Source: Chryseobacterium gleum
Lineage (GTDB): Bacteria; Bacteroidota; Bacteroidia; Flavobacteriales_D; Sanyastnellaceae
Direction of reading: 5' to 3'
DNA: 9,281 bases
NCBI GenBank assembly: GCA_943330925.2
Contig: CALQJP020000066.1
Span: forward strand, 1-9,281
Shown here: positions 1 through 6,801 of the stretch, piece after piece
How the letters are laid out: every line of letters starts with the position of its first letter
Position numbering within the stretch: the stretch's first letter is position 1
Notes under the pieces: generated by a model
Database searches by the model: none
Seen by the model: the letters and a program-made list of their open reading frames with translations, nothing else
Told to the model about the DNA's origin: nothing
Translations under genes and position numbers: made by a program

Positions 1-502
1 CGTAATTGCTTTTGGGTTGTTTCGGTTTTTCTTCAATACTGATAGCCTGTCCGTAGGCGTCAAACTCAACTACACCATAACGTTCCGGATCTCGCACGTG
101 ATAGGCGTATACCAATCCGCCATTGATGTCTGTGTTTTCGCGCAGCATATGTCCCAGGCCACGACCATAAAAGATGTTGTCGCCGAGAATGAGTGCAGCC
201 TTATCGTTGCCAATAAAGTCAGCTCCCAGCACAAATGCTTGCGCGAGTCCGTTGGGTACTTCTTGCACCTGATAGCTGAAGTTGCAGCCCAGTCTTTTTC
301 CATCACCCAGCAGTTTTTCAAACCCGGGCAAATCGTGCGGGGTCGAAATAATCAGGATGTCACGAATGTTGGCAAGCATGAGGGTCGACAACGGATAGTA
401 AATCATCGGTTTGTCGTAAACCGGCATGAGCTGTTTGCTCACCGCCAATGTGAGGGGATACAAGCGGGTTCCGCTGCCACCTGCGAGAATGATACCTTTC
501 AT
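1..502 (-). CDS. rfbA: Glucose-1-phosphate thymidylyltransferase RfbA/RmlA, N-terminal part (runs off left edge)
   Basis: This enzyme joins dTTP and glucose-1-phosphate to give dTDP-glucose and pyrophosphate, the first step of dTDP-L-rhamnose synthesis for O-antigen and other surface glycans; it acts in the cytoplasm. About 167 of the roughly 290 residues usual for the family are present; the C-terminus lies left of base 1. The ATG at 500-502 opens directly on the nucleotide-binding loop (MKGIILAGGSGTRLYP, residues 1-16). Other RmlA hallmarks follow: SKQLMPVYDKPMIYYPLST (22-40), the NGLAQAF segment (84-90), LGDNIFYG with the metal-binding Asp108 (106-113), DPERYGVVEFD (138-148) and EEKP (157-160). 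It lies 11 nt downstream of the RND exporter gene on the same strand, so the two are probably co-transcribed. No Shine-Dalgarno sequence precedes the ATG. The family assignment is very secure; which polymer it feeds cannot be told from here. Confidence 0.96.
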   Translation of the reverse strand, partial: MKGIILAGGSGTRLYPLTLAVSKQLMPVYDKPMIYYPLSTLMLANIRDILIISTPHDLPGFEKLLGDGKRLGCNFSYQVQEVPNGLAQAFVLGADFIGNDKAALILGDNIFYGRGLGHMLRENTDINGGLVYAYHVRDPERYGVVEFDAYGQAISIEEKPKQPKSNY

Positions 503-513
503 GGAATGCTAAT

Positions 514-2967
514 TTACTCTTTTTCGAGCTCAATTTTGCGCACGCTCCAGTCGTCGTAATGGAGGTCGTCTTCTTCATCGAGCGTTTGGAAGAAGGGCTC
601 TTGGAATGATTTTGTAGTAATGCGTTTTTGAAACGAGAGAAGGAGTGCAGGCAGTATGACCAGGTTGGTAATCATAGCCACCAACAACGTAACTGCAGTT
701 AGCACGCCCAACGCGCGCGTCCCTTCAAACTCACTGGCAGCAAAGCATCCAAAACCGAACAATAGAACCAATGAAGTATACACCATACTTGCTCCTGTTT
801 CGCGAATAGCGAGCAGGGCCGACTCCTTAATTTTCCAATTGTGGAATTTTAGTTCCTGACGATACTTTGCCAGGTAGTGAATCGTGTTGTCGACCGTTAT
901 ACCAAGTGCAATTGAAAATACGAGAATGGTTGAAGGTTTCAGCGGTATGCCGGCAAATCCCATGATGCCCGCTGTCATGATTTGCGGAATAATGTTGGGG
1001 ATGAATGAAATGAAAACCATGCGTGCGCTCCAGAACATAAATGCCATCATGATCGAAATGATGATGACCCCAAAAAGCAATGAACTGAATAAATCGCCAA
1101 CGAGGTAATTGGTTCCTTCCAGAAAGACAACTGAGGTGCCCGTGAGTGTTACCTTGTATTTGGCCGGGTCGAATATGCTGTCGATTTTTGGTTTGATATC
1201 AGCCATCAATCGGTCCATTTCTTTCGTTCCGATATCAGCTACTTGCGTTGTAACACGGGTGAGTCTTTTGGTACTGTCGAGAAACGTTTTTTCAACCCCT
1301 TTGTCTGCACGATTGTCGTCGCCGATAAATTCTCCAATGAAGGCTTGCTCCTCGCGCGGTATGAGCGAGTAGTAGGCTGAATCGCCCATGTAAAAAGCTT
1401 GTCGCAGGTATTTACTTGCGTCGACGATAGAGAGTGATCTGGAAAATGGATGAATGGCTGTGTCTTTCAAAGCCAGCGTATAATCTGCCAACAAGGTTTG
1501 CAGCTCTTCAATTTTCTGGAGGTTTTTTTCTTTCGTGATTTGTCCCTTTTTACCGCAGTCGATCAATATTTCGAAAGGCATGACCCCATTGAAGTTTGCC
1601 TCAAACCACTTTAAATCGGTAATAACCCGGTCGCTATCCGGAATGTCGTCAACGATATTACCGGTAGTGTGCATTCGGCTGATTCCGTAAATACAAACAG
1701 CGCTCAACACCAGGGTAATGGCATAAATCCACTTACGGTAGAAAATCACACTGCGCACCAATGCATCGAGAATGCTCTCCAGCCAAGGCGAGTTGAGGTG
1801 ACCCAAGTGGCGTTCTGTAGGCGGAGGAAGATAGCTATATACAATTGGGAATATGAGCAGCGACAGGAAGAACGCAAGCAAACAGTTCAAGCTGGCAATC
1901 ACACCGAAGTGCTTCAGCAAGTCGCTTGATGTAAAAATGAACGTCGCAAAACCTACTGCTGTCGTGGCGTTAATCATGAACGCAGCAGCACCGGCTTTCT
2001 GAACTACGCGAGCCAGGGCTCTTGTTTTGTTGCCATAGCGCTGATATTCCTGGTGGTATTTGGTAACCAGATAAATACAGTTGGGCACTGTGGTTACAAT
2101 CATCAGCGGGGGTATGAGCCCCATGAGCATGGTAATCGGATAATCAAACAAGGCAATACTGCCCATGGCAATAACCACCGACACAACAACTACGCTCATT
2201 ACAACCATGGTAACCTTCACGCTGCGGAAGAACACCAAGAGAAGCGACATGCAAATGATAGCCGATAGTATGGTAAAGAATTTCAGTTCGGCTTTCACTT
2301 TAACCGACATGACCGAGCGTATGTAGGGCATGCCCGATACATAGGTCTGAATGCCCGTATCCCGGGTGAACTGATCGGACAGCATGAGCATGCGCTCAAT
2401 TGCGTTGCCACGGTTTTCAGAGTTGAATAGGTTGGTATTTACAAACACCATCATCAACCCCGCATCACCATCCTTCTTGTAAAGCAACTTTTCATAAAAC
2501 GGAAGGCTGTACAGTATTCCACGAATGGAGTCGAGTTCCGCCTGTGTGGTTGGGTCGTGATTAAACAGCTGCTGAAAATCGAAACGCTGCAGCGTTGTGT
2601 CTTTTATAAGATTGTAGCAATTGCCGGTCGAAAAAATACTATCGACCATGTGGAAGGATTGCCCATCGACTTCAACAGTGGTGGCCTGTAACTCACGTAC
2701 GAGCTTGCGCCATTGATTAAAGTTGTTGAGCTCCCATATGCGTTCGTCCTTGTAGCCGATGGCGAGCACGTTCCCGTCCTCGCTGAATTGATCAATAAAA
2801 CTTCTGTATTCAATGTAGGTACTATCGTCTTCGGGAAGCACGCCTCCGAATTTATAGCTCATGCGTGCGTATTGTGACTGCCAGCCCACAACGGCTGTCA
2901 GCAAAATAAGCAGCAACCCCAAGGGGGCGCGATAGCGTAATATGAAGGCTCCTATTTTACCCCACAT
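514..2967 (-). CDS. RND/MMPL-superfamily exporter, HAE3-like (817 aa)
   Basis: An inner-membrane, proton-driven RND permease of the hydrophobe/amphiphile efflux-3 type (MMPL domain twice), the group that includes the hopanoid transporter HpnN; the cargo here is unknown. The protein shows the RND duplication: TM1 (about 14-31), a large extracytoplasmic domain (32-228), TM2-6 (about 229-380), TM7 (411-430), a second extracytoplasmic domain (431-626) and TM8-12 (627-778), then an acidic cytoplasmic tail. The second half has an intramembrane Asp in GITVDNTIHYL (Asp693), the likely proton-relay residue. The matching site in the first half, near PPLMIVTTVPNCIYL (286-300), carries Asn296 and no acid. 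I chose the ATG at 2965-2967, giving MWGKIGAFILRYR, a typical start for this family; an in-frame TTG at 3000 would add 11 residues but would include the putative -7 element. It is divergent from rpoN and followed 11 nt later by rfbA. Cargo could be a lipid, hopanoid-like molecule or pigment; nothing in the sequence decides this. Confidence 0.9.
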   Translation of the reverse strand: MWGKIGAFILRYRAPLGLLLILLTAVVGWQSQYARMSYKFGGVLPEDDSTYIEYRSFIDQFSEDGNVLAIGYKDERIWELNNFNQWRKLVRELQATTVEVDGQSFHMVDSIFSTGNCYNLIKDTTLQRFDFQQLFNHDPTTQAELDSIRGILYSLPFYEKLLYKKDGDAGLMMVFVNTNLFNSENRGNAIERMLMLSDQFTRDTGIQTYVSGMPYIRSVMSVKVKAELKFFTILSAIICMSLLLVFFRSVKVTMVVMSVVVVSVVIAMGSIALFDYPITMLMGLIPPLMIVTTVPNCIYLVTKYHQEYQRYGNKTRALARVVQKAGAAAFMINATTAVGFATFIFTSSDLLKHFGVIASLNCLLAFFLSLLIFPIVYSYLPPPTERHLGHLNSPWLESILDALVRSVIFYRKWIYAITLVLSAVCIYGISRMHTTGNIVDDIPDSDRVITDLKWFEANFNGVMPFEILIDCGKKGQITKEKNLQKIEELQTLLADYTLALKDTAIHPFSRSLSIVDASKYLRQAFYMGDSAYYSLIPREEQAFIGEFIGDDNRADKGVEKTFLDSTKRLTRVTTQVADIGTKEMDRLMADIKPKIDSIFDPAKYKVTLTGTSVVFLEGTNYLVGDLFSSLLFGVIIISIMMAFMFWSARMVFISFIPNIIPQIMTAGIMGFAGIPLKPSTILVFSIALGITVDNTIHYLAKYRQELKFHNWKIKESALLAIRETGASMVYTSLVLLFGFGCFAASEFEGTRALGVLTAVTLLVAMITNLVILPALLLSFQKRITTKSFQEPFFQTLDEEDDLHYDDWSVRKIELEKE

Positions 2968-2978
2968 AGATTTGACGG

Positions 2979-3010
2979 CAAAGAAACGATAAGAATTCAA
3001 TGGAAACCAA
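2979..3010 (-). promoter_or_regulatory. Putative Bacteroidota-type promoter for the RND exporter gene
   Basis: On the minus strand, TTG at 3010-3008 (within a T-rich run) and TTTCTTTG at 2986-2979 are separated by 21 nt. The Bacteroidota housekeeping promoter has TTG near -33 and TAnnTTTG near -7, about 20 nt apart; the only departure in the -7 element is T for A at its second position. Transcription would start about 8 nt before the ATG at 2967, giving a very short leader. It overlaps the divergent rpoN promoter region. This is pattern matching only. Confidence 0.35.
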
Positions 3011-3019
3011 AAATTGGTG

Positions 3020-3027
3020 TAGGTTTG
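3020..3027 (+). promoter_or_regulatory. Putative -7 element (TAGGTTTG) for rpoN
   Basis: TAGGTTTG is an exact match to the Bacteroidota -7 consensus TAnnTTTG. It ends 7 nt before the rpoN ATG at 3035, so the transcript would be leaderless or nearly so. The -33 TTG is weak: only TTC is found 21 nt upstream (2996-2998). The element sits in the 67-nt gap between divergent genes, where a promoter is expected. Confidence 0.38.
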
Positions 3028-3034
3028 AAGCGTT

Positions 3035-4495
3035 ATGTTGAAGCAAACGATCCAACAAAAATTACAGGTAAAACTATCGCCACAGCAAATTCAGCTCATG
3101 AAGATGCTTCAGATTCCAACCATGGAGTTGGATCAGCGCATTAAGGAGGAGATGGAGGTGAATCCCGCCCTGGAAGAGGGTAATGAAGAATCCGAGCAGA
3201 CCGACGACGAGCAGGACGAGAACCAGCAGGACGAGCAGGAGACTGACAACAAGGAGGAGGATGAAATTGACCTTTCCGACTATTTCGACGATGATGACAT
3301 TCCGGATTATAAGTTAAGAGTCAATAATCACAGCGCCGATGATGAGGAGCGCGATACTCCCTTGGGGGCCGGGCGCACTTTTCAGGATTTGCTGTTTGCG
3401 CAGCTGGGCATGACGGAGTTGGACGAAGAGCAGCGCCTGTTGGCGGAGTATCTCATCGGCAATCTGGATGAGAACGGCTATTTGCGCAGGGAGCTGGCAG
3501 CAGTAGCAAACGACCTGGCCTTTTCCATGAATATCAGCGTCACCGTCCCCGATTTGGAGGAAGTATTGGCCGTTATTCAGGAACTTGATCCTCCCGGAGT
3601 GGGTGCGCGCGATTTGAGGGAGTGCTTACTTATTCAATTAAGACGTTCGGAAGTACGAAATGCCGAAACACTCATGGCCGAGAAGGTGCTGGTGAAATAC
3701 TTTGAAGAGTTTACCAAGAAGCACTACGAGAAAATAGCCAAGCGTTTGGACATCGAGGAGGCGCAATTAAAACCTGCAATAGATCTTATCCTTCACTTGA
3801 ACCCGAAGCCGGGCAACAGCATGATAGAAGCCGCCCGAACCGTGCAGCATATTGTGCCCGATTTTTTATTGATTTCGGAAGACGAGGAGTTGAAGCTAAC
3901 GCTCAATGCCCGCAATGCCCCGGAATTGCGCATTAGCCGCGAGTATCGCGAAATGATGCAGCATTACGCCAAGGCGAAAGTGAAAGATGCTAAAGAGAAG
4001 GAAGCACTGCTTTTTGTGAAGCAGAAGATTGACAGTGCAAAGTGGTTCATTGATGCAATCCGACAGCGAAACGACACGCTCCTATACTGCATGCAGGCCA
4101 TTGTCGATTACCAAAAGGAGTTCTTCTTGACGGGCGATGAAACCAAGTTGAAGCCCATGATCTTGAAGGACATTGCCGACATGGTTGGGATGGATATTTC
4201 CACCATTAGCCGTGTGGCCAATAGCAAGCATATTCAAACAACCTTTGGTACTTATTTGTTGAAGTATTTTTTCAGTGAAAGCCTAAGCACGGATGATGGT
4301 GAGGAGGTGTCGTCGCGAGAAGTTAAGCAGATACTCAAAGATGCTATTGAAGCTGAACAGAAGCGAAAACCCCTGACCGACGAGAAATTGATGAAACTGC
4401 TGAACGAGAAAGGATATAATATTGCGCGTCGAACGGTGGCCAAGTACCGCGAACAACTAGGCATACCGGTAGCACGCTTAAGAAAGGAATGGTAG
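3035..4495 (+). CDS. rpoN: RNA polymerase sigma-54 factor RpoN (486 aa)
   Basis: Sigma-54 directs core RNA polymerase to -24/-12 promoters and needs an AAA+ enhancer-binding protein to open DNA. All regions are present. Region I is Gln/Leu-rich (about 1-48, with SPQQIQLMKMLQIP and a NPALEE end). Region II is a strongly acidic linker: 24 of residues 47-90 are Asp or Glu. Region III holds the core-binding domain (about 115-320), the promoter-binding helix-turn-helix (about 377-400, LKDIADMVGMDISTISRVANS) and the RpoN box ARRTVAKYRE (464-473), which reads the -24 element. Length and start match the family (usually 450-500 aa). The stop overlaps the start of the PAP2-like gene in ATGGTAG (4489-4495), suggesting translational coupling. 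No enhancer-binding protein gene and no convincing -24/-12 site was found in the window, so its regulon cannot be inferred here. Confidence 0.97.
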   Translation: MLKQTIQQKLQVKLSPQQIQLMKMLQIPTMELDQRIKEEMEVNPALEEGNEESEQTDDEQDENQQDEQETDNKEEDEIDLSDYFDDDDIPDYKLRVNNHSADDEERDTPLGAGRTFQDLLFAQLGMTELDEEQRLLAEYLIGNLDENGYLRRELAAVANDLAFSMNISVTVPDLEEVLAVIQELDPPGVGARDLRECLLIQLRRSEVRNAETLMAEKVLVKYFEEFTKKHYEKIAKRLDIEEAQLKPAIDLILHLNPKPGNSMIEAARTVQHIVPDFLLISEDEELKLTLNARNAPELRISREYREMMQHYAKAKVKDAKEKEALLFVKQKIDSAKWFIDAIRQRNDTLLYCMQAIVDYQKEFFLTGDETKLKPMILKDIADMVGMDISTISRVANSKHIQTTFGTYLLKYFFSESLSTDDGEEVSSREVKQILKDAIEAEQKRKPLTDEKLMKLLNEKGYNIARRTVAKYREQLGIPVARLRKEW

Positions 4496-5154
4496 AAACA
4501 GCTTCGGAAAAATCGACCGTGATTTCGCGACACAATGCAACCTATCGCATTGCGCAGGTATTGTCGTTGGTGTTTCATCCGTTGTGGATGCCACTCATTA
4601 TCTACATGTCGGTGCGGACCATCGACCCGTATTACATAGCTCCTTCGCAGGCAGATTACTTCGTGTTTTTATTGCTGGGCATCAACATAGTTGCTCCGGC
4701 GGTGAGTATGCTCATCATGATAAAATACGGAATGCTTACGAGCATTGAATTGCGCAATAGAAAGGAGCGATTTGGACCATACTTGCTGGTCATATTTTAC
4801 TACACACTCTCGTATATCATGCTTCGTTGGAAGGGACCTTTTTTACCGGATACGGTATTTAGTTTTTTCCTCTCTGTGATTCTATCACTGGTCATTAGTC
4901 TGAGCATAAACAGCGTATGGAAGATTTCTGTGCACATGCTTGCGCAAGGCGGCGTGTTCGGAACGTTGCTTGCGCTGAATGTTATCCATCCGAATTTAGA
5001 TACCCTCTACCCGGCTTTATCAGTGCTTATGGCAGGGGTTACCGGCTATTCAAGGCTTTATTTGGATGCTCACACCCATGGACAGGTGTATGCAGGGTTT
5101 TGCCTGGGAGCTGTAATCAATTGGTTGATTATTTCCCAAACGGTAATGATATAA
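4489..5154 (+). CDS. PAP2-like multi-pass membrane protein with altered catalytic motifs (221 aa)
   Basis: An integral membrane protein resembling type-2 phosphatidic acid phosphatases, which remove phosphate from lipid phosphates such as phosphatidate or undecaprenyl pyrophosphate. Hydrophobic segments lie near 21-41, 57-78, 97-113, 122-144, 152-166 and 200-217. The third PAP2 motif SRx5Hx3D is recognisable as Ser188-Arg189-x5-His195, but the closing Asp is Gln199. Motif two (PSGH) reads ISVH (146-149), keeping the acid/base His149. Motif one (Kx6RP) may be the Arg89-x6-Gly-Pro stretch in LRNRKERFGP. Both catalytic histidines therefore remain while neighbouring residues differ, so it could be an active variant, a binding protein or a divergent relative. 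The ATG at 4489 overlaps the rpoN stop by 7 nt. The gene meets galE tail to tail with 10 nt between the stops and no evident terminator. Fold assignment is moderately confident; substrate is unknown. Confidence 0.72.
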   Translation: MVETASEKSTVISRHNATYRIAQVLSLVFHPLWMPLIIYMSVRTIDPYYIAPSQADYFVFLLLGINIVAPAVSMLIMIKYGMLTSIELRNRKERFGPYLLVIFYYTLSYIMLRWKGPFLPDTVFSFFLSVILSLVISLSINSVWKISVHMLAQGGVFGTLLALNVIHPNLDTLYPALSVLMAGVTGYSRLYLDAHTHGQVYAGFCLGAVINWLIISQTVMI

Positions 5155-5164
5155 CCTATACGTT

Positions 5165-6181
5165 TTATGCTGGTGTCTTCAGCCGTGTTTGCCATTTCCA
5201 GGCGTCTTTCAACGCGTCGGCAAGTGAGCGTTCCGTTTTCCAGTGAAGATGTTTCAGAGCCTTGGAAGCGTCGGCCCATACTTGCTCAACATCGCCTGGA
5301 CGTCGCGGACCTATTTCAACTTGCACAGGCACTTGATTGACTTTTACAAACGTATCAACTACCTCTTTAACGCTATTGCCTTTTCCTTGGCCCAGGTTGA
5401 ATGCTTCACATGCATGCGATTGGCCTTCGAGCCACTCCAGCGCTTTAACATGCGCAGCCGCTAAGTCGCATACATGTATATAGTCACGAATGCATGTGCC
5501 ATCGGCAGTGGAGTAGTCATTTCCGTGAATGGTGAGTTTTTGGCGAATGCCTGCCGCAGTCTGTGTAATGTAAGGGACGAGATTATTGGGAACACCATAG
5601 GGCAGCTCTCCTATTAGTCCTGAAGGATGCGCACCGATTGGATTGAAATAACGCAGCAGCGCACAACGAAGGGTTGGATTGGCCCGCACCGTATCTTCCA
5701 ATATCCGTTCGCATACTTGTTTGGTGTAGCCGTATGGCGATGTAGCTTGCTGTTGCACGCACTCTTCGTGAACGGGCAACGTTTCGGGTTGTCCATAAAC
5801 AGTGCAGCTGCTGCTGAATACCAGGTCTTTTATATTCAGCTCTTGCATGAGCTCAAGCACGGTAAGCAATGAGTCAAGATTGTTTCGGTAATAGCGTATA
5901 GGTTGCTCTGTTGACTCGCCGACTGCTTTGAAAGCCGCGAAATGAATGACCGCATCCGGACGTTCGCTCACGAATACTTTTTTCAGTTCTTCCTTATTGG
6001 TACAATCGCACCGATAAACCATCGGAGCATATCCCAGTATTTCTTCCAAACCGCTCAATACTCTTTCATCGCTGTTGGAGAAATCGTCGATGATAACCGG
6101 AATGAAACCGTGGTTCAGTAATTCAATAACTGTATGAGACCCTATGTAACCTGCTCCGCCTGTTACTGCAACTTTTTTCAT
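5165..6181 (-). CDS. galE: UDP-glucose 4-epimerase GalE (338 aa)
   Basis: This cytoplasmic NAD-dependent enzyme interconverts UDP-glucose and UDP-galactose (in some relatives the N-acetyl forms), serving the Leloir pathway and supplying sugars for surface glycans. It is an extended short-chain dehydrogenase. The Rossmann NAD loop TGGAGYIG is at 7-14, the catalytic Ser lies in FSSSCTVYG (122-130) and the catalytic Tyr150-x3-Lys154 in SPYGYTK (148-154). RYFNPIGAHPSG (177-188), IRDYIHVCDLA (231-241) and the substrate-end RRPGDV (293-298) are also typical. The ATG at 6179-6181 gives 338 residues, the length of the E. coli enzyme, and starts right at the NAD fold (MKKVAVTGG). A GTG 21 nt upstream would add MGFILRT and overlaps the putative -7 element, so I did not use it. 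No galK, galT or glycosyltransferase gene is adjacent. It is divergent from the HPt gene. Confidence 0.97.
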   Translation of the reverse strand: MKKVAVTGGAGYIGSHTVIELLNHGFIPVIIDDFSNSDERVLSGLEEILGYAPMVYRCDCTNKEELKKVFVSERPDAVIHFAAFKAVGESTEQPIRYYRNNLDSLLTVLELMQELNIKDLVFSSSCTVYGQPETLPVHEECVQQQATSPYGYTKQVCERILEDTVRANPTLRCALLRYFNPIGAHPSGLIGELPYGVPNNLVPYITQTAAGIRQKLTIHGNDYSTADGTCIRDYIHVCDLAAAHVKALEWLEGQSHACEAFNLGQGKGNSVKEVVDTFVKVNQVPVQVEIGPRRPGDVEQVWADASKALKHLHWKTERSLADALKDAWKWQTRLKTPA

Positions 6182-6186
6182 GGTGC

Positions 6187-6216
6187 GCAAGATAAAACCC
6201 ACGGAGCATTCTTCAA
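6187..6216 (-). promoter_or_regulatory. Putative Bacteroidota-type promoter for galE
   Basis: On the minus strand TTG (6216-6214) is followed after 19 nt by TATCTTGC (6194-6187), a -7-like element that lacks one T of the TTTG core. It ends 5 nt before the galE ATG at 6181, implying a nearly leaderless mRNA and arguing against the upstream GTG start. Spacing fits the roughly 20 nt expected between the TTG and TAnnTTTG elements. Not experimentally supported. Confidence 0.33.
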
Positions 6217-6297
6217 TGTAATGGTTATACAGGTGGGTGAGATTTTTTTCTGAAAAGTGAAACCTTTATGCGAGTGCAAGGGTACAAGCACCTAACC

Positions 6298-6305
6298 TAA
6301 CTTTC
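6298..6305 (+). promoter_or_regulatory. Weak candidate -7 element (TAACTTTC) for the HPt gene
   Basis: TAACTTTC differs from TAnnTTTG only in the last base and lies 5 nt before the HPt ATG at 6311. No good TTG occurs 19-21 nt upstream (GTG at 6274-6276 is the nearest). The rest of the 129-nt divergent spacer (6182-6310) shows no clear operator or riboswitch. Confidence 0.2.
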
Positions 6306-6310
6306 TAAAA

Positions 6311-6676
6311 ATGGAAATAAATTCTACCGCCCGCTACGATTTGTCTTATCTGAATCAAGTGTTTCAAGGCAATCGAGAAATGATCAACAATATCATTGTC
6401 TTGTTCCTTCAGCAAGTGCCTAAGTATGTGCATGAAATGGAAGAGTGTGTGCGCAAAAATGAACCCCTCTCGCTCCATCCGCTGGCTCACAAGGCCAAGA
6501 GTTCGGTAGCTATGCTGGGTATTAAAGATATGGAGGCCGACATCGCACAGATTGAGCAGGACTCGAAATATTTGCGCAACCTGGATGGACTGCCTCTATT
6601 GGTAAACCGACTAAAGCAGAATTGTCAAATTGTATATAATCAGCTAATGGAAGCTATACAGCGTCCGGCAGCATAG
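6311..6676 (+). CDS. Single-domain HPt (histidine phosphotransfer) protein (121 aa)
   Basis: A small cytoplasmic phosphotransfer protein that passes phosphate between response-regulator receiver domains in a multistep phosphorelay. It is all helical in prediction and consists of the HPt domain only. The phosphorylation motif is at about 59-70, AHKAKSSVAMLG, matching the family pattern AHxLKGxSxxxG, with His60 as the phosphate acceptor and the conserved Lys and Gly following. The preceding segment (about 11-48) and the following helices (about 73-90 and 93-115) would complete the four-helix bundle. Length is normal for stand-alone HPt proteins. There is no histidine kinase or response regulator beside it, so it is an orphan whose partners are elsewhere. 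It is transcribed alone: divergent from galE and followed 32 nt after its stop by a strong terminator. The ATG has an A-rich upstream stretch and no Shine-Dalgarno. Confidence 0.88.
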   Translation: MEINSTARYDLSYLNQVFQGNREMINNIIVLFLQQVPKYVHEMEECVRKNEPLSLHPLAHKAKSSVAMLGIKDMEADIAQIEQDSKYLRNLDGLPLLVNRLKQNCQIVYNQLMEAIQRPAA

Positions 6677-6708
6677 ACCACAATATTCAACCGAAATAGG
6701 GTGGAGGG

Positions 6709-6754
6709 CCGCCATGGTGAGAATCTTCGGATTTGAACCTGGCGGTTTTCTTTT
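6709..6754 (+). terminator. Rho-independent terminator with UUCG tetraloop, after the HPt gene
   Basis: A long hairpin can be drawn by hand. CCGCCA (6709-6714) pairs with TGGCGG (6740-6745); after a bulged T (6715), GGT (6716-6718) pairs with ACC (6737-6739). A tandem G-A/G-A mismatch follows, then GAATC (6721-6725) pairs with GATTT (6730-6734, one G-U) around the loop TTCG (6726-6729). The loop is closed by C-G, the very stable C(UUCG)G form. TTTTCTTTT follows immediately (6746-6754). Stem, loop and U-tract together make an intrinsic terminator for the HPt transcript, isolating it from the DUF4301 gene. Confidence 0.8.
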
Positions 6755-6778
6755 GTATTCAAGGCAGATTCCTGCCAT

Positions 6779-6796
6779 TATCTTCGCGCAAATTTG
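6779..6796 (+). promoter_or_regulatory. Candidate -7 elements for the DUF4301 gene
   Basis: Two one-mismatch versions of TAnnTTTG lie between the HPt terminator and the ATG at 6802: TATCTTCG (6779-6786), with TTTTG (6751-6755) 23 nt upstream as a possible -33 element, and CAAATTTG (6789-6796), which ends 5 nt before the ATG but lacks a -33 TTG. Because the terminator ends at about 6754, a promoter is needed in the remaining 47 nt. Confidence 0.27.
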
Positions 6797-6801
6797 TAGC
6801 T

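Noticed and set aside
17..559. Long plus-strand open frame opposite rfbA and the end of the RND gene
   Set aside because: It is antisense to a clearly conserved gene and its translation resembles no protein family I know.
2968..3000. N-terminal extension of the RND exporter from a TTG at 3000
   Set aside because: It adds 11 non-family residues, uses a rare start and would include the putative -7 element; the ATG at 2967 gives a typical family N-terminus.
5155..5164. Bidirectional terminator between the PAP2-like gene and galE
   Set aside because: The 10-nt gap and its flanks show no stem of useful length and no T-tract on either strand.
6182..6202. N-terminal extension of GalE from a GTG at 6202
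   Set aside because: The NAD-binding fold starts at the ATG at 6181, which gives the standard 338 residues; the extension overlaps a promoter-like element.
6291..6300. Direct repeat CCTAACCTAA upstream of the HPt gene
   Set aside because: Only two 5-bp copies; too short to distinguish from chance.
6708..6717. GCCGCCATGG, identical to a eukaryotic Kozak start context
   Set aside because: It is the left arm of the terminator stem; the ORF from this ATG is only about 37 codons, and the setting is bacterial.
6709..6745. tRNA-like fragment on the minus strand (GGTTCAAATCC followed by a CACCA)
   Set aside because: The T-arm stem does not pair, there is no anticodon or D arm, and the whole stretch is explained by the terminator hairpin.
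6733..6801. N-terminal extension of the DUF4301 protein from a TTG at 6733
   Set aside because: This start is inside the loop and stem of the HPt terminator, and the extra residues do not look like the family's N-terminus.
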